Position numbers and translations under genes: made by a program
The notes under the pieces: model-generated
Database searches by the model: none
What the model was told of the DNA's origin: nothing
Seen by the model: the letters and a program-made list of their open reading frames with translations, nothing else
Assembly: GCF_000003605.2 (NCBI RefSeq)
Contig: NW_003132848.1
Location: forward strand, 217,831 to 261,523
Source: Saccoglossus kowalevskii
Taxonomy: Eukaryota > Hemichordata > Enteropneusta > Harrimaniidae
DNA length: 43,693 nt
Reading direction: 5' to 3'
Shown: piece after piece, positions 23,201 through 33,580 of the stretch
Layout: every line of letters begins with the position of its first letter
Numbering within the stretch: the stretch's first letter is position 1

Positions 23201-26200
23201 AGCACTGCTGCCATTGAAGAGGAGGGTGGCACTGCCGCTGGTGAAGAGGAGGGTGACACTGCTGCTGGTGAAGGAGATGATGGCATTTCTGGAGATGTGG
23301 AAGAGAGCACCACTGTCATTGGTGTTCAGGAAGATGACACTGACGTCAATGATGAACATTATGACGAAGGTACGTCAAATATCAGTAAATAACAAATATT
23401 GGTCTCATATCATCTCTCAATATTTCACCTTCGTCATGTTGTGGTGTTTGATCAATTTACATTCTGCATAAAAAACATATATCTTTACAAGTTGTGTGTG
23501 CACGGGAATGCACATATGACATAAACATTGGGCCACATTGCTGGCCTTTATAGTATGGAAAAACAACATGTGACTTGTTCGTGTATCCTAATTTGCAGCT
23601 AACGTGGTCTTCCTAATACTTATATATAACTCCATGGATGACTCGGAGCATCAGACAAACCAGTAGCACACATGAGGCCTGAACCAAAACTATTTTTTCT
23701 GGTGTACCACCAAGAAATTTCGCAACTGCACAGCGCCCCTTGACGAATTGATTAAACCTGAAGAATGTGTGCGATGTAAAATATTTTCGTGAAAAAATAT
23801 CACCTCGCTGCCCCAATTTTTGGAAACAATTTCACTAGATATTTTTTTGTGAGACCTAAACCGGTATAATTTTCTACTTATGGCTCAAGTTCAATGTTTT
23901 ATGTTTACATTATATTGAATATAATGTAATTTAATATTTAGTATTGTGGACCGTATTCTTAGACACGTTTTCATGTTCAGATTCAACACGAATCACTCAG
24001 GCAATCTGTATAATTAATGAGCAGTAAACACAATGTCGGTATATATAAACCCAAATCAGGGTACAAAAGAAAAATTGTACTCAGATGAACAAACAAAGTA
24101 GGGAGATGTCGTCCGAACTGCGCATATGTGCGCTCTACTTTTATTCGTCGTTATATGTATGTAAACAATGTATGTTCAGAGAACACGATCAATCGCAATC
24201 AGTCGTTGGGGGCGTAATCACGTAGGAGGTAACTAATAAACTGTGATTATTCGTAATTAATGACATACACGTAAAATGTGGTATGCGGTTGATAAAACTC
24301 GCGTACGTACAGTGCACGAGCCTGCCACGTTTAGTTTACGATTCCCTTTACTGATTACAGCAATACCAGAATTTATACATTAATAAAAATTTCCAACTGA
24401 GACCTGAATACAAGACTTAGCACAATTTACTGATTTTTACTATTGACTAATTTAACATTGGTGGCATATATACCTGTGAATTTTTTTCATTCTACAGTGT
24501 GCTTCAACCAAGGCATTCTGAACTTTTGGTGTGAGGGTGAAGCTAAATGTGTGCCGATCTGGAATGTATGTGATGGTATACCGCACTGTTGGGAAGGATT
24601 GGATGAGAAAAACTGTCCACAATTTGAACCGAGAGGTAAGATCAAATACATACGCTGTTATGTTGTCTCATAATATCGTCTATGCCATGCAACGCCAGGT
24701 TTGAGTAATTATTCTGAAATGCACAGGATGTTGTATTTATAATCGAAAGCAAATTTGAATTTCCTTAATTTAATAAATATTTTGCCTATGATTCATTGTG
24801 GATTGTAATTCAATATTCTTAGTATATTATTCGACAAATATTGTATGTTATATGGTACCCCGGTTCACGAGCGAAAGCAACAATATACTGACATGTACCA
24901 TACGCGTATGGCTCATATATAATCAAATTGTTGCGACTTCTATCATAGTTCTATCATTATGAGTAATTGTTGGCTAGTCAACGCAACAAAAAAGATAAAC
25001 ATGATAATTCCTTTCATGAGTTTTTGCAAGCTGCGACATTTCATTCAACCCAAGACTGATATATTGCCTTTTTTTCGCGTGTACCAAATTTATAATCGTA
25101 TTACTTAAAATAAAACAAAACTATTCGCTTTTGTGAAAAAAGACAATCATGCAGGCTCGGACGAATCCAATTTATAAACGGACAGATTTATCAGTTTACC
25201 CTACACAATGACACTATTACGCTAATAACGCAAAGGCTCATGGGTAGACGCTTGTTTGTAAACAATGACACGCTATGGCCATCTGACGCACGCGTAGGTG
25301 ACGACACCCCCGCTTTAAAGCGGGATGGTCGTCACCTGCACATGCGCTGGAATTGAGTCCCAAGCCACGATAACACACGCTAACAACGCAAAAGCCAATG
25401 GGTAGACGCTTTTTTGTAAACAATGACACGCTATGACCCTCGGACGCATGCGCAGGTGACAACTCCCCCACTTTAAGCATGTTTTTAATATTTTGATATA
25501 TAGCTTGTGAGACAAGTTACGAGTACTGTGAATACGCCCCTGATGGACATCCATACCAATGTACGTGTGAAAAACAAAGCATGTCGACATGCACCAGGTA
25601 GGTAACATTCACTTTCCACTTACGTGTGTTTGTCGTCACGCATGTTATTATCCGTATTAATTCATATCATAGTTTTTAATGCCAGCCTCAATCCCAATAA
25701 AAAAAAAACATTCTGCGTGGGCGTAAGGATATTGACACGAACACGTAGTTTGTTTCTGTCGCATCACATTGTAATTACCGAAGTTCTGTTTGTAAATTGT
25801 TACTTGGACAGGTAATTCACGTGTTTTGAAAATTCAATGCGTTTAATATGGCAGTCTTAGCTGTGCTGTTAATGTTTGTATATGAAATTTGTCAAAAAAA
25901 AATTCAAAATGACAAAAGACTGTCTACACTTCTTCATCGATAGAAGGTGCGATTTAACAGTTAGGTAAACATAATTATGCATTATCTTCTATGCTGTAGA
26001 TGTAAACATGGTCCGGAGCAAGAAATAGAAAAAACGGAGACCAAACATGGTAAAACTGTAGTATTCCGATCTGTTTACGTGAACCCAACAGACGAAAATA
26101 ATTGCTGTGGTGACTTAGAATATTAGCATCTATCTACTATCTATAGTTATGAGGAAGGCGCTAATACAAATATTGGTGGTAGTTGTTCCGATTTATAGCT

Positions 26201-26855
26201 ACTCTTGTTACAAATATATTTTCGCAGTAGCACATGTTAATAATTGTACTATTATTTTAATTCTAAATAAAATACGTGACTTAGCATACTCTACATGGAT
26301 TGTGGGGTGACGTTGTTATATGACATATCCCATGATGCACCGTTAATACCAGCCTGAACAGCATCGATGATAATTCCATTATACTTTTGACGCAAATTAA
26401 TTCAAAGATCAGGTTGAGGATGGCAGACTTGTTTTTGTCTCTCAAATAGTTTTATGTACATTCTCGTCACCGCATACATTGTTTATATGATTGTGTAACC
26501 ATGGTTTCTAAAACAATGAACGCGATGACGCGATAGAAGAGAACACATATTGCGGAGAAAAAAAGTCTCGCGGCTGTCTCGCTCTCAATTCTTATGAGAG
26601 TTGCCCTGGAAAAAACATTCGGCTGTGAACTGACAATTTTGAGTTTTTTAACTTGCACTTAGGACACAAATAGCAAACGGAACCACCATCGGTTTACATC
26701 CCTATCCAATAGGACTCCATTCTCCAAGTCCCCCAAGTGTTCAGTGTTGTATTAGTAAGAGCTCTTATTAATGATATAAACATAGCGTATATTGTTGGAA
26801 GTCATTATTTTCAGATTCCGATTCAGCAGATTCGCGCCTCTCTTTCTGTAAGTAA
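17218..26855 (+). CDS. Secreted C-type lectin/Gly-Glu-repeat/LDLa mosaic protein (11 exons)
   Basis: Coding exons: 17218-17310, 17512-17530, 17865-18183, 19723-19802, 20199-20472, 20583-20683, 20848-23369, 24498-24635, 25504-25597, 26000-26049 and 26815-26855 (stop TAA 26853-26855; AATAAA 26955-26960). Phases agree at all ten joints. Without the 50 Ns the chain is 3681 nt (1226 aa), exactly divisible by three. Residues 1-22 are a signal peptide. Residues 50-165 are a C-type lectin domain (WMDARDHC, DLWVGSSD, W-x4-C, YFICE) lacking the EPN/QPD and WND sugar-binding motifs. Residues 171-290 are a second degenerate lectin-like domain whose W-x4-C Cys is Ser. Residues 296-1119 are an acidic Gly/Thr/Ala/Glu repeat. 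Residues 1120-1165 are an LDLa module (CDGIPHCWEGLDEKNC). A Cys-rich tail ends in SRLSFCK. Intron 1 has a GC donor (AAG|GCAAGT) and exon 2 is a 19-nt microexon. The role is inferred as an extracellular adhesion, mucus, matrix or immune protein. Confidence 0.8.
20848..23369 (+). repeat. 27-bp tandem repeat exon encoding acidic Gly-Glu repeats
   Basis: The base unit of 27 bp encodes G-G-T-A-A-G-E-E-E. Variants include GGT to GDT, AA to AT, TT or DV, and 24-bp units with only two Glu. About 90 units are present (824 residues without the gap). Units are organised in higher-order blocks: the GAAGGGGA variant recurs at 20881, 21091 and 21871, and a 240-bp block recurs after the gap (22629 and 22869). 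The unit lacks stops in several frames, so both strands look open, but only this frame joins the flanking splice phases (1-1). The last 30 residues leave the repeat for a non-repetitive acidic segment (GDVEESTTVIGVQEDD). The strong negative charge and Thr content suit calcium binding or O-glycosylation, which is inference. Confidence 0.9.
22579..22628. other. Assembly gap of 50 Ns within the repeat
   Basis: Exactly 50 N interrupt the tandem repeat. Sequence before the gap ends in GGTG and sequence after begins AAGAGGAG. The open frame rejoins only if the true gap is a multiple of three, so 50 is a placeholder and not a measured size. True repeat copy number, and therefore protein length, is unknown. 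Confidence 0.95.
25222..25480. repeat. Duplicated GC-richer block with a 40-nt palindrome, in a lectin-gene intron
   Basis: A block of about 80 bp containing GGGTAGACGCTT and GTAAACAATGACACGCTATG occurs at about 25222-25300 and again at about 25378-25457. Between them an imperfect palindrome, GGTGACGACACCCCCGCTTT and its complementary half, spans 25297-25336. A decayed half of the same palindrome follows the second copy (25453-25482). This pattern fits a small mobile element that inserted next to another copy in opposite orientation. It lies in the intron between exons 8 and 9. Confidence 0.55.
26760..26813. repeat. Short repeat shared with about 30547-30592
   Basis: The stretch beginning ATTAATGATATAAACATAG and ending TATTGTTGGAAG, immediately before the exon 11 acceptor of the lectin gene, recurs at 30547-30592 with about two differences over roughly 40 bases. 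Either it is a dispersed repeat that supplies the end of this intron, or it marks an old duplicated fragment. Confidence 0.5.
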
Positions 26856-26960
26856 ATAAGTATTTGCATACAAATGTTGATGCACATGCACCGTAATACA
26901 GAATTCCTTGTGATTATGAAAATAGTTGCCTGTAGTGTAAAAGGTTGTTGTCATAATAAA

Positions 26961-27347
26961 AGACATTGGTTGCAACAGTGGTGTCACTGACTACTCCGCC
27001 CATATGCCTTACAGCACAGGATTGTCAACTTCATCGTTGAGGGCGATGCATTCGACATTAACGCGATGATAGCAATGTCAAAGAATGATAGCATATGATT
27101 TGCCTAATTTAATATTATACCGCGACATTTACCTTATTTGGACATTGCGTTATTTACCGTCTAATAGCATTGGCAGAGTCCATCAATATGTGAAAATAGA
27201 AAAAAATTGTTCCTTCTAAAATTTATCGTTCTCACTTGTTCCACACTTTGAATTATTACGGTGCGATGTGACATTTCATTTATATAGATAGATGTTACGG
27301 TTGTGTACATTTCAATAACAAGACTAAACACTGTAAAATACTGTACA
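26961..27347. other. Spacer after the lectin gene
   Basis: No gene, RNA or element is recognised. The 3' untranslated end of the lectin gene should fall in the first few bases after its AATAAA. Confidence 0.4.
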
Positions 27348-27418
27348 GCAAGTCATTCTGAACTTTTGTTGCGAAGGTGAAGCTAAATGTATGCAAATTA
27401 ATGATGTAACCATGTAAT
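27348..27418 (+). pseudogene. Relic of a duplicated LDLa exon
   Basis: After a CAG acceptor-like end, the sequence CATTCTGAACTTTTG, then GAAGGTGAAGCTAAATGT, matches the start of the LDLa exon at 24498-24635. It translates as ILNFCCEGEAKC and then runs to a TAA before the CDG-x2-DC-DE core. The functional half of the domain is lost. It is best read as the remains of a partial or whole tandem duplication of the upstream mosaic gene. Confidence 0.6.
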
Positions 27419-27996
27419 AATATGTCCCAGACAGAATCAGAACAGAATCAGCGAACCTTTTGGGTGGAGTTCAATCAAAACCCGATGGCAGCCATATGTT
27501 TGTTTGTATTATTACAGGACGCTTACGCGCGTAATCATTCCATATTTGTAGTTCGCATTTCCTTATGTGGAAAATACCCTGTAAAATACCGCAACATTAC
27601 GGCACGCTGTAACTTATGGCATATTGGCATTACGGTGACAGATGTATAATAATTGTCGGCATTTCACGACACGTTAGGCAAATTAATCGCTTTAACAGGC
27701 CATTCGTGCCAGTCGTATTATTTCTTTCCCGCTACGAAAATACTCTGACAGGGCCTGTATTTGGAAACTATTACTTGAATATTCATGTTAAACGTCACGA
27801 ATGCAAATAACCAATCGGCATTGGTTTTAAAAAAAGGCACGGATCGATTCTGTAAGTAGATTGTTCGTTTCCATGTAACGGGGTTTATGACGAAAGGCAA
27901 CACAAGAGTGATGCGCTTTTGCTATGCTTAATTCGTGCTTATTTCGCCAGAAATTGAGCAGCATATTAAAATGTTGTTTTCATATATAACAACACA
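27419..27996. other. Spacer with no recognised feature
   Basis: Short open frames occur, but none has domain-like content, splice support or repeat structure. Confidence 0.4.
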
Positions 27997-28621
27997 TTAA
28001 AGCTGCATTCCCACTTTGCAAAATATGTTAAATGCTATATATGAATTCCTATAAGTGATATTTGAAGTAAAGAAAGTGCACCTATAACGAGAAATCTGTC
28101 CAAAAATGAGAATAATCGAATATTCCCGGTCACTGCCGAACCGTTCCGATCATTTTCGGCGACCACCATTCCACAATCGAATGTTAGAACATTATTTCTA
28201 GTTCAACATTGTACGCTGATTTGTACGCTGTTTTCTACTCAAAATACTATTCACATTGAGCGTATTTGACTTGCCAGACGGCATCAAACATTTACCAAAT
28301 ATTTTGTGCAGTATTATTCACCTGATAGTGCACTTATTAAAGTGGTGTCCATGCAAATTGTCTGAATATTTATTAGCGGCAGTCGGGGTTTTGAGATAAA
28401 CTGCTTTCACCCTATTGGTCAGATTTGGATTGGAATGAAGCGCGCGGAAAGCGCACCGATGTTTGTTCGTTGGTCTTCGGCTAATAATTTGGGTGGCCCA
28501 CCTAAAATAAAGTTTCAGGGTCGTTTTCTTGTTATTCGCGCACTTTTGTAACTTCAAATATCTTTCATAGTAATCCATGTATATCATTTTAAATATTTAC
28601 AAAGTGGGAATACAACTTTAA
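27997..28621. mobile_element. TTAA-flanked MITE with inverted ends (617 bp)
   Basis: TTAA at 27997-28000 and 28618-28621 bracket 617 bp. Left end: AGCTGCATTCCCACTTTGCA. Right end, reverse-complemented: AGTTGTATTCCCACTTTGTA. The inverted ends match at 17 of 20 positions, and similarity continues weakly inward. A TTAA target duplication is characteristic of piggyBac-type insertion. No transposase is encoded. An 89-codon minus-strand frame inside (28318-28587) has no recognisable motif. The element is non-autonomous. Confidence 0.7.
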
Positions 28622-31600
28622 ACAATATCAAACCTAAGAGAGAGAATAATAAAGGTTTAAAAATCGTCTCGGCAACGCACCCGCAATGTTTCGCCTATGA
28701 GAATACGGTCGGGGAATAAATCGCATCACTCATGAAATAGCTTCTATACTCTACAAACGTCAGAACAAGTACAATCTGATGTCTCGTGGACGCTTCCATC
28801 ATGATTGGAAGGCTATCTTCATTAGTGAAATTATTAATATAATTTTCAAAAATCACTAAAAGGATTTGTCATAGCCATAAAAGTCGTTAATTCTGGCGAA
28901 CAAATAATTCGTAACCCATGCCTAAAAATAACGACAGTGTAAGAAGTGGGTATACATATTTGCAAAAAATGCATAGGATGAACATTCATTTTTGTATGTC
29001 GACTCACTGGACAATTATAGGGTATGAAAGTACTGTCAACATCCATGTCCCATGTCTAGGGAAGTGACACCCGCCCATCCCGGCTGTCATGTATTCTCAG
29101 ACGATAAAGTGTTACTCCATTGCAATCAATAGGCCCTTAATATACATAATACATAGTGGTGGTATATTATAATAACAATAATGAACTCAACACCCGTAAT
29201 CAACATAACTATCCCACATATTTGTATTTGTATTCTAATCGAACTGAGTGTTGTAGGTCGTTTTATATTGGTACAATATGACGTAATAAATAATTATTCA
29301 CATTCCTTTATTAGTTAGCTATTTCTGAAATACTAATATTAGTGAAATGACAGGGTCTCTATTGAAAAGAAAACGACACCCACCTTGCTACCCCCTTTTA
29401 TATATCTCAGGAAAATAATAATTTTTAGCACAAACACCTTTGAAATATAGTAGATTATTTACCAAATAAACTGTGGCAAATGGCGCTATGTAGTATCATA
29501 TATGCGTCAATGTTGTATATTTCTTTAGCTAGATTGATTATTCTGCAATGTACATGTAGCGTGTACAATGCTGATAATCCATCATGGACACCATACGCAT
29601 ACTGGATGCGCATCAGGTGATACATTGCTTTCGTTTTATTCTTCCGCAGTGTATTTTATTCGTTGGTTCATCCAAGTTGTGTTACGTCGTTGTGGGATGA
29701 TGTAGTATTTCCGAATCGGCCACAGCAGTCCGATTCTCCGGGAAAGTCAGATATGTTTCGCCGGTACCGCCAAAGATCTTTCATCTTTGTCAACCATACG
29801 AAATAACAAAATGAATACTCAATTACAAAAGGTTGCTAGATGTCTCAATTCCCGGGAATAAATATCGCTGAATATCGAATGCACTTCACCGTGTAGAGTT
29901 CTATACACAATACGCCACTACACTAACGGTTCTGTGCTAGTAATTATTGGTTATGTTCACTTATTGTAAACATTGCTAACCGACCAGTGATCGTGTGATT
30001 ACGGTTTACCAGTGTTTTGAACAGTCAATCGTCTCGGACAGGTTACCCGTACGAATCTTGTTTGCGCCATGTACTCTGTTTATTGGCCCGTTTAGTACCA
30101 AAGTGTATCATAATTGGTTCACCATAATTGATAAACTGCAGATTAATAATAAAAGTAAGCTATCTATAAATAATCACATTACTATAAATCAATGTATGAC
30201 GCACCTATCCCGATCGTGCGTTGGTGTTTTCCTCCTCGGCAACTGGTCCGTCTAGCAACTAGCATAATGATGACATTACTTGAAATTACACATTCACTAA
30301 TACACACATTACGAGCAAGTTAGTGTTTTTTAATTCGACCAACCAGTGGTCTGAGTGGACATGCGCCGTGTTCAATACGGGTCCCGTACGACGTATGCAA
30401 AAATACATCGCGTGCGTACTCAAAGTACGAAAGCTGTCTGCTCGAACACCAACGAAATTTAAACTCCTAAACACTTGCTGGAGGTTGAAAACAATCGTCT
30501 TTAAAAAAGGGGGCGAACACGTATAACCCGCTTTATAACGGAAACCATACATTATTAATGATATAAACATAACGTATATTGTTGGAAGCCGTCGCACGTG
30601 TTACCATAAATACACATGTTACAGCTGACGCCGACTTGCCTCGTTGGCTATTCACATGAGTCAACACTCGATCAATGACGGATATTAATTTCATTACGTA
30701 TTCCTTTGTTTCTTATTCACGTTTGTGTGTACGAGACGAGATATGACATTGTTGACATGTAACCAACAGTGCGTACTGTTTGTAGCGGCGGCCCTGACAC
30801 GGTGGCGAATCGACTCCAAAGACAAAACAACGTGCCGAACACGTTGCTACTATTCACTGTGGATTGCTCGGGTAAGTGAAATGTATTATATAATGACCTT
30901 TGGCCCCAGTATATTAAAACCGATGTTGCGGCATTTCACGGGCATCAGATAAAACTGTGATGGAGCCCCGTGCTGGAGATCTGTGTCGTATTTCACATAT
31001 CGATGTTTTTCACCAGGCCTGCGGTCCGGGGCGAATCTAGACAATCTGTAGAAATTATACAATATATGAACGTCAGTACAATGTGAAATTTGGAACAAAC
31101 ATTCGAATTGGAACCCGAAACCATTTCAACATTATGACGCGATGAAAAGCATTGACAATTTTGTGTTTGCCTTCACCTATCATTTTCGCAATCGTACCAT
31201 CCTGGACATCAAATAAATACAATAATAGAATAACGCTCACAGATAACCCGGTAAGCATAGAAGTAATGACTGAGAGTTGCCGATTTCCAATGCATATTTA
31301 TTTTATCGATACGTGTGCGATTAAGTCCAGAGCTATGCATGGTCTATGGAACCAGTGAACGCACCACATGTCGGCGTTTTATACGATGATATCCATAACC
31401 CACAGCTGAGTACAGTATGACGTTGAAACTATAGATGATCATGAATAATCCACAGCTGGGAGTAGTCATAATCGAAATGAAAAAAAAAACAATTATAACC
31501 ACCATCTATTTGTATTTATAATTATATATATAGCCATCTTAGAACGTCTAATATCATATCTCCATTTGTCAGCTGACAGCGTCGTACAACGTGTGTTATA

Positions 31601-32380
31601 CTGATATCAAAATGTTAAGTTGTAAGTTGATGGCACACTATTGACATTCAGCGGGTCACGCCCTCCATACTGCAAACAGCTATTTAAAGTCGATTAAATC
31701 GCCTTGTTGGCGTTCTACTCATGGCGAACATATGCGATGCAGTGATAATACGGAGCACTAAAGAGGTCGATACACCATGTTATCAAGTCGGACCTCCCAG
31801 AGGCCACGTGAGTACAGGTTGGAAATGCCGCAGATGGGTGACAGCAAAACCGGACGCCGTGAATTTACGACTTAGATTTACTTTATGCTGAGTAACCCTC
31901 GGGTACTGTCCCCAATTTGTAATTTATTTCCCGATTGTGACCTTAAATGACGTGAATTCGGTAGACTGATGGTATCAATCATTTCTTATAGAGACGTTTG
32001 ATGAATTTTGGACTTTTTACGTTTCACAAATGTCACCCAAACAAATAACACATTGACTTGATAATTATCAGTTCAAATTAAAAAAAAACTGTCGGGTAAC
32101 ATATGTGTTTGCGTCATCACGTCAGTTTTACACAATTGATGACGTATTAGGTTACGTAATGAAAAATGAGCAAAACCAAAAGTTGAGTACGTCTGTACAG
32201 CTTCAATTTGTTTTACTGTAATTACGTATTTCAAATATTATTATGTTAATTGGATATGAATATCACAGAGGCATTAATTTGAAACACGTGTTTTATGATA
32301 CAATTTACATATTACGCAAATGCGACCAATCCGATCGTTTATGTAAAATTAAAATCATCTTCTGTTTTTTTTTCAGGCGT
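28622..32380. other. Long spacer upstream of the sulfotransferase
   Basis: About 3.7 kb without a supported gene. It includes a partial copy of the GC-rich MITE at about 30359-30415 and the short repeat at 30547-30592. A 61-codon minus-strand frame at 31073-31258 begins with a hydrophobic stretch but has no splice or domain support. The acceptor at 32376 implies that the sulfotransferase has an untranslated first exon somewhere in this stretch. Confidence 0.4.
30359..30415. mobile_element. Partial copy of the GC-rich MITE family
   Basis: GCGCCGTGTTCAATACGGG, then CAAAAATACATCGCGTGCG, parallels the core of the 402-482 element in order and spacing. Inverted ends and target duplication are not visible, so this is a truncated or diverged copy. 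Confidence 0.4.
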
Positions 32381-33580
32381 ATGAACAACAATATGAGAAT
32401 AATATCTAGTGTATTGCGGAGGTGGTCTGTTGTCCTGACTGCGATTGCGATATTTGTGTTTTTGTCACGAATATTATTACATCAGCGGAGCACCAGCAAC
32501 TTGAACATGGTGGTCCGTGATAGCTCTAGTTTAACTGTGCCATTTTATACACACGACTGTCCTGAGGTAGAGACTAACTGTTCCACATATGTTACAGAGA
32601 AACCTTGCAGCGACCCCACCGACTGTGGGAGAGCTTTGGAAGTTTATTATGCAAATCTAGCCACCAAAGGGAGTCGCTGGTGGTTTTGTCCAAAACTTCA
32701 CGATATTCTATGGACTTGTCTGAAACCTCTCAGAACAGGTCAGACGCCGTTGTCTAATTTCTATCTGCATGACAAGCCACAGGAACATCATCGTGATTAC
32801 AAAGAGGCGAGCTTAGCGTTCCTTCATCTTCCTAAATGTGGAGGGACGTCGATTAACGATTTGGTGTACAGGCTAGCTGGGGGTCAGCGCAACGTACATG
32901 ATATCAGACACTGTGCAGAGTTCTATAAATTATCGTATGATATGGGAATAGGTGAAAAGAGGTTATTCATGATATCTAAACGAGTCTATGGACTTCACCA
33001 ATTCGCCAATCCAAAACGTCCATTTCTTTATTTTGCCTGGTTTCGTGATCCGGTTGACAGAGTTGTGTCACAATACTATTTCTTGCAGACGTTTCCCAAT
33101 GTTCACTCACACTTAATCAGGAATAAAAACCTGACCGAGTTTCTTCGCGACACCGAAGGAAAACATCACCATGTATTTGACAATTTCATGGTACGTCTGT
33201 TACAGTTCGGCAATCACCACGAACTGGATGATTCTTTTGAGATGCGCGATGGCGCTGTTGAACCGGGTAACACAGAAGCACCGGAAGTGACGATAAAACA
33301 CTTTTTGACGGCAAAGAAAAATCTAATAAATGACATTGGTTTCATAGGGTTGCTAGAAGATTTCAAAACATCGCAGGATATGTTTTGTTTCATGACTAAA
33401 AGTAAATGCCCGGATGAGGCGATTCATAGAAACAAGAACAGCAAACGACCAACCGACAGTTTAACCGATTATGAGTACAAGGAAATTGTAAAGAGAAACG
33501 TTTGGGACATTAAACTATACGAACTAGCAACTAATATTTATGAGCAACAGAAAGAAACATATCTCGCAATGGAGAAATAG
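32381..33580 (+). CDS. Golgi carbohydrate sulfotransferase, Sulfotransfer_2 family (399 aa)
   Basis: The coding sequence is a single exon. A strong acceptor (T-rich tract, CAG at 32374-32376) lies four bases before the ATG at 32381, so the open frame upstream is intronic and this ATG is the likely start. It is a type II membrane protein: short cytosolic N-terminus, then one hydrophobic segment at about residues 16-33, a Cys-containing stem, then the catalytic domain. The 5'-phosphosulfate loop is FLHLPKCGGTSIND (residues 147-160). The 3'-phosphate motif is FAWFRDPVDRVVSQYYF (218-234). A conserved-type His lies in YGLHQF, and GFIGLLEDF comes near the end. The overall plan matches heparan sulfate 2-O-, uronyl 2-O- and 6-O-sulfotransferase relatives, which transfer sulfate from PAPS to glycan chains in the Golgi. 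The substrate cannot be read from sequence. PKCGGTS is closer to the 6-O-type loop, while the YYF after the 3' motif recalls the 2-O type. AATAAA lies at 34154-34159. Confidence 0.88.
   Translation: MNNNMRIISSVLRRWSVVLTAIAIFVFLSRILLHQRSTSNLNMVVRDSSSLTVPFYTHDCPEVETNCSTYVTEKPCSDPTDCGRALEVYYANLATKGSRWWFCPKLHDILWTCLKPLRTGQTPLSNFYLHDKPQEHHRDYKEASLAFLHLPKCGGTSINDLVYRLAGGQRNVHDIRHCAEFYKLSYDMGIGEKRLFMISKRVYGLHQFANPKRPFLYFAWFRDPVDRVVSQYYFLQTFPNVHSHLIRNKNLTEFLRDTEGKHHHVFDNFMVRLLQFGNHHELDDSFEMRDGAVEPGNTEAPEVTIKHFLTAKKNLINDIGFIGLLEDFKTSQDMFCFMTKSKCPDEAIHRNKNSKRPTDSLTDYEYKEIVKRNVWDIKLYELATNIYEQQKETYLAMEK

Noticed and set aside
20774-23359. 861-codon minus-strand frame (Ser/Pro/Ala-rich) opposite the repeat
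   Set aside because: A stop-free 27-bp unit leaves several frames open on both strands. Only the plus frame joins the flanking exons in phase.
31073-31258. 61-codon minus-strand frame with a hydrophobic start
   Set aside because: It is short, with no family resemblance, no clear splice partners and no conservation evidence within the window.
32243-32380. 46-codon N-terminal extension of the sulfotransferase
   Set aside because: A T-rich tract and CAG acceptor end at 32376. The extension has no signal or family resemblance, and the ATG at 32381 gives a normal type II topology.
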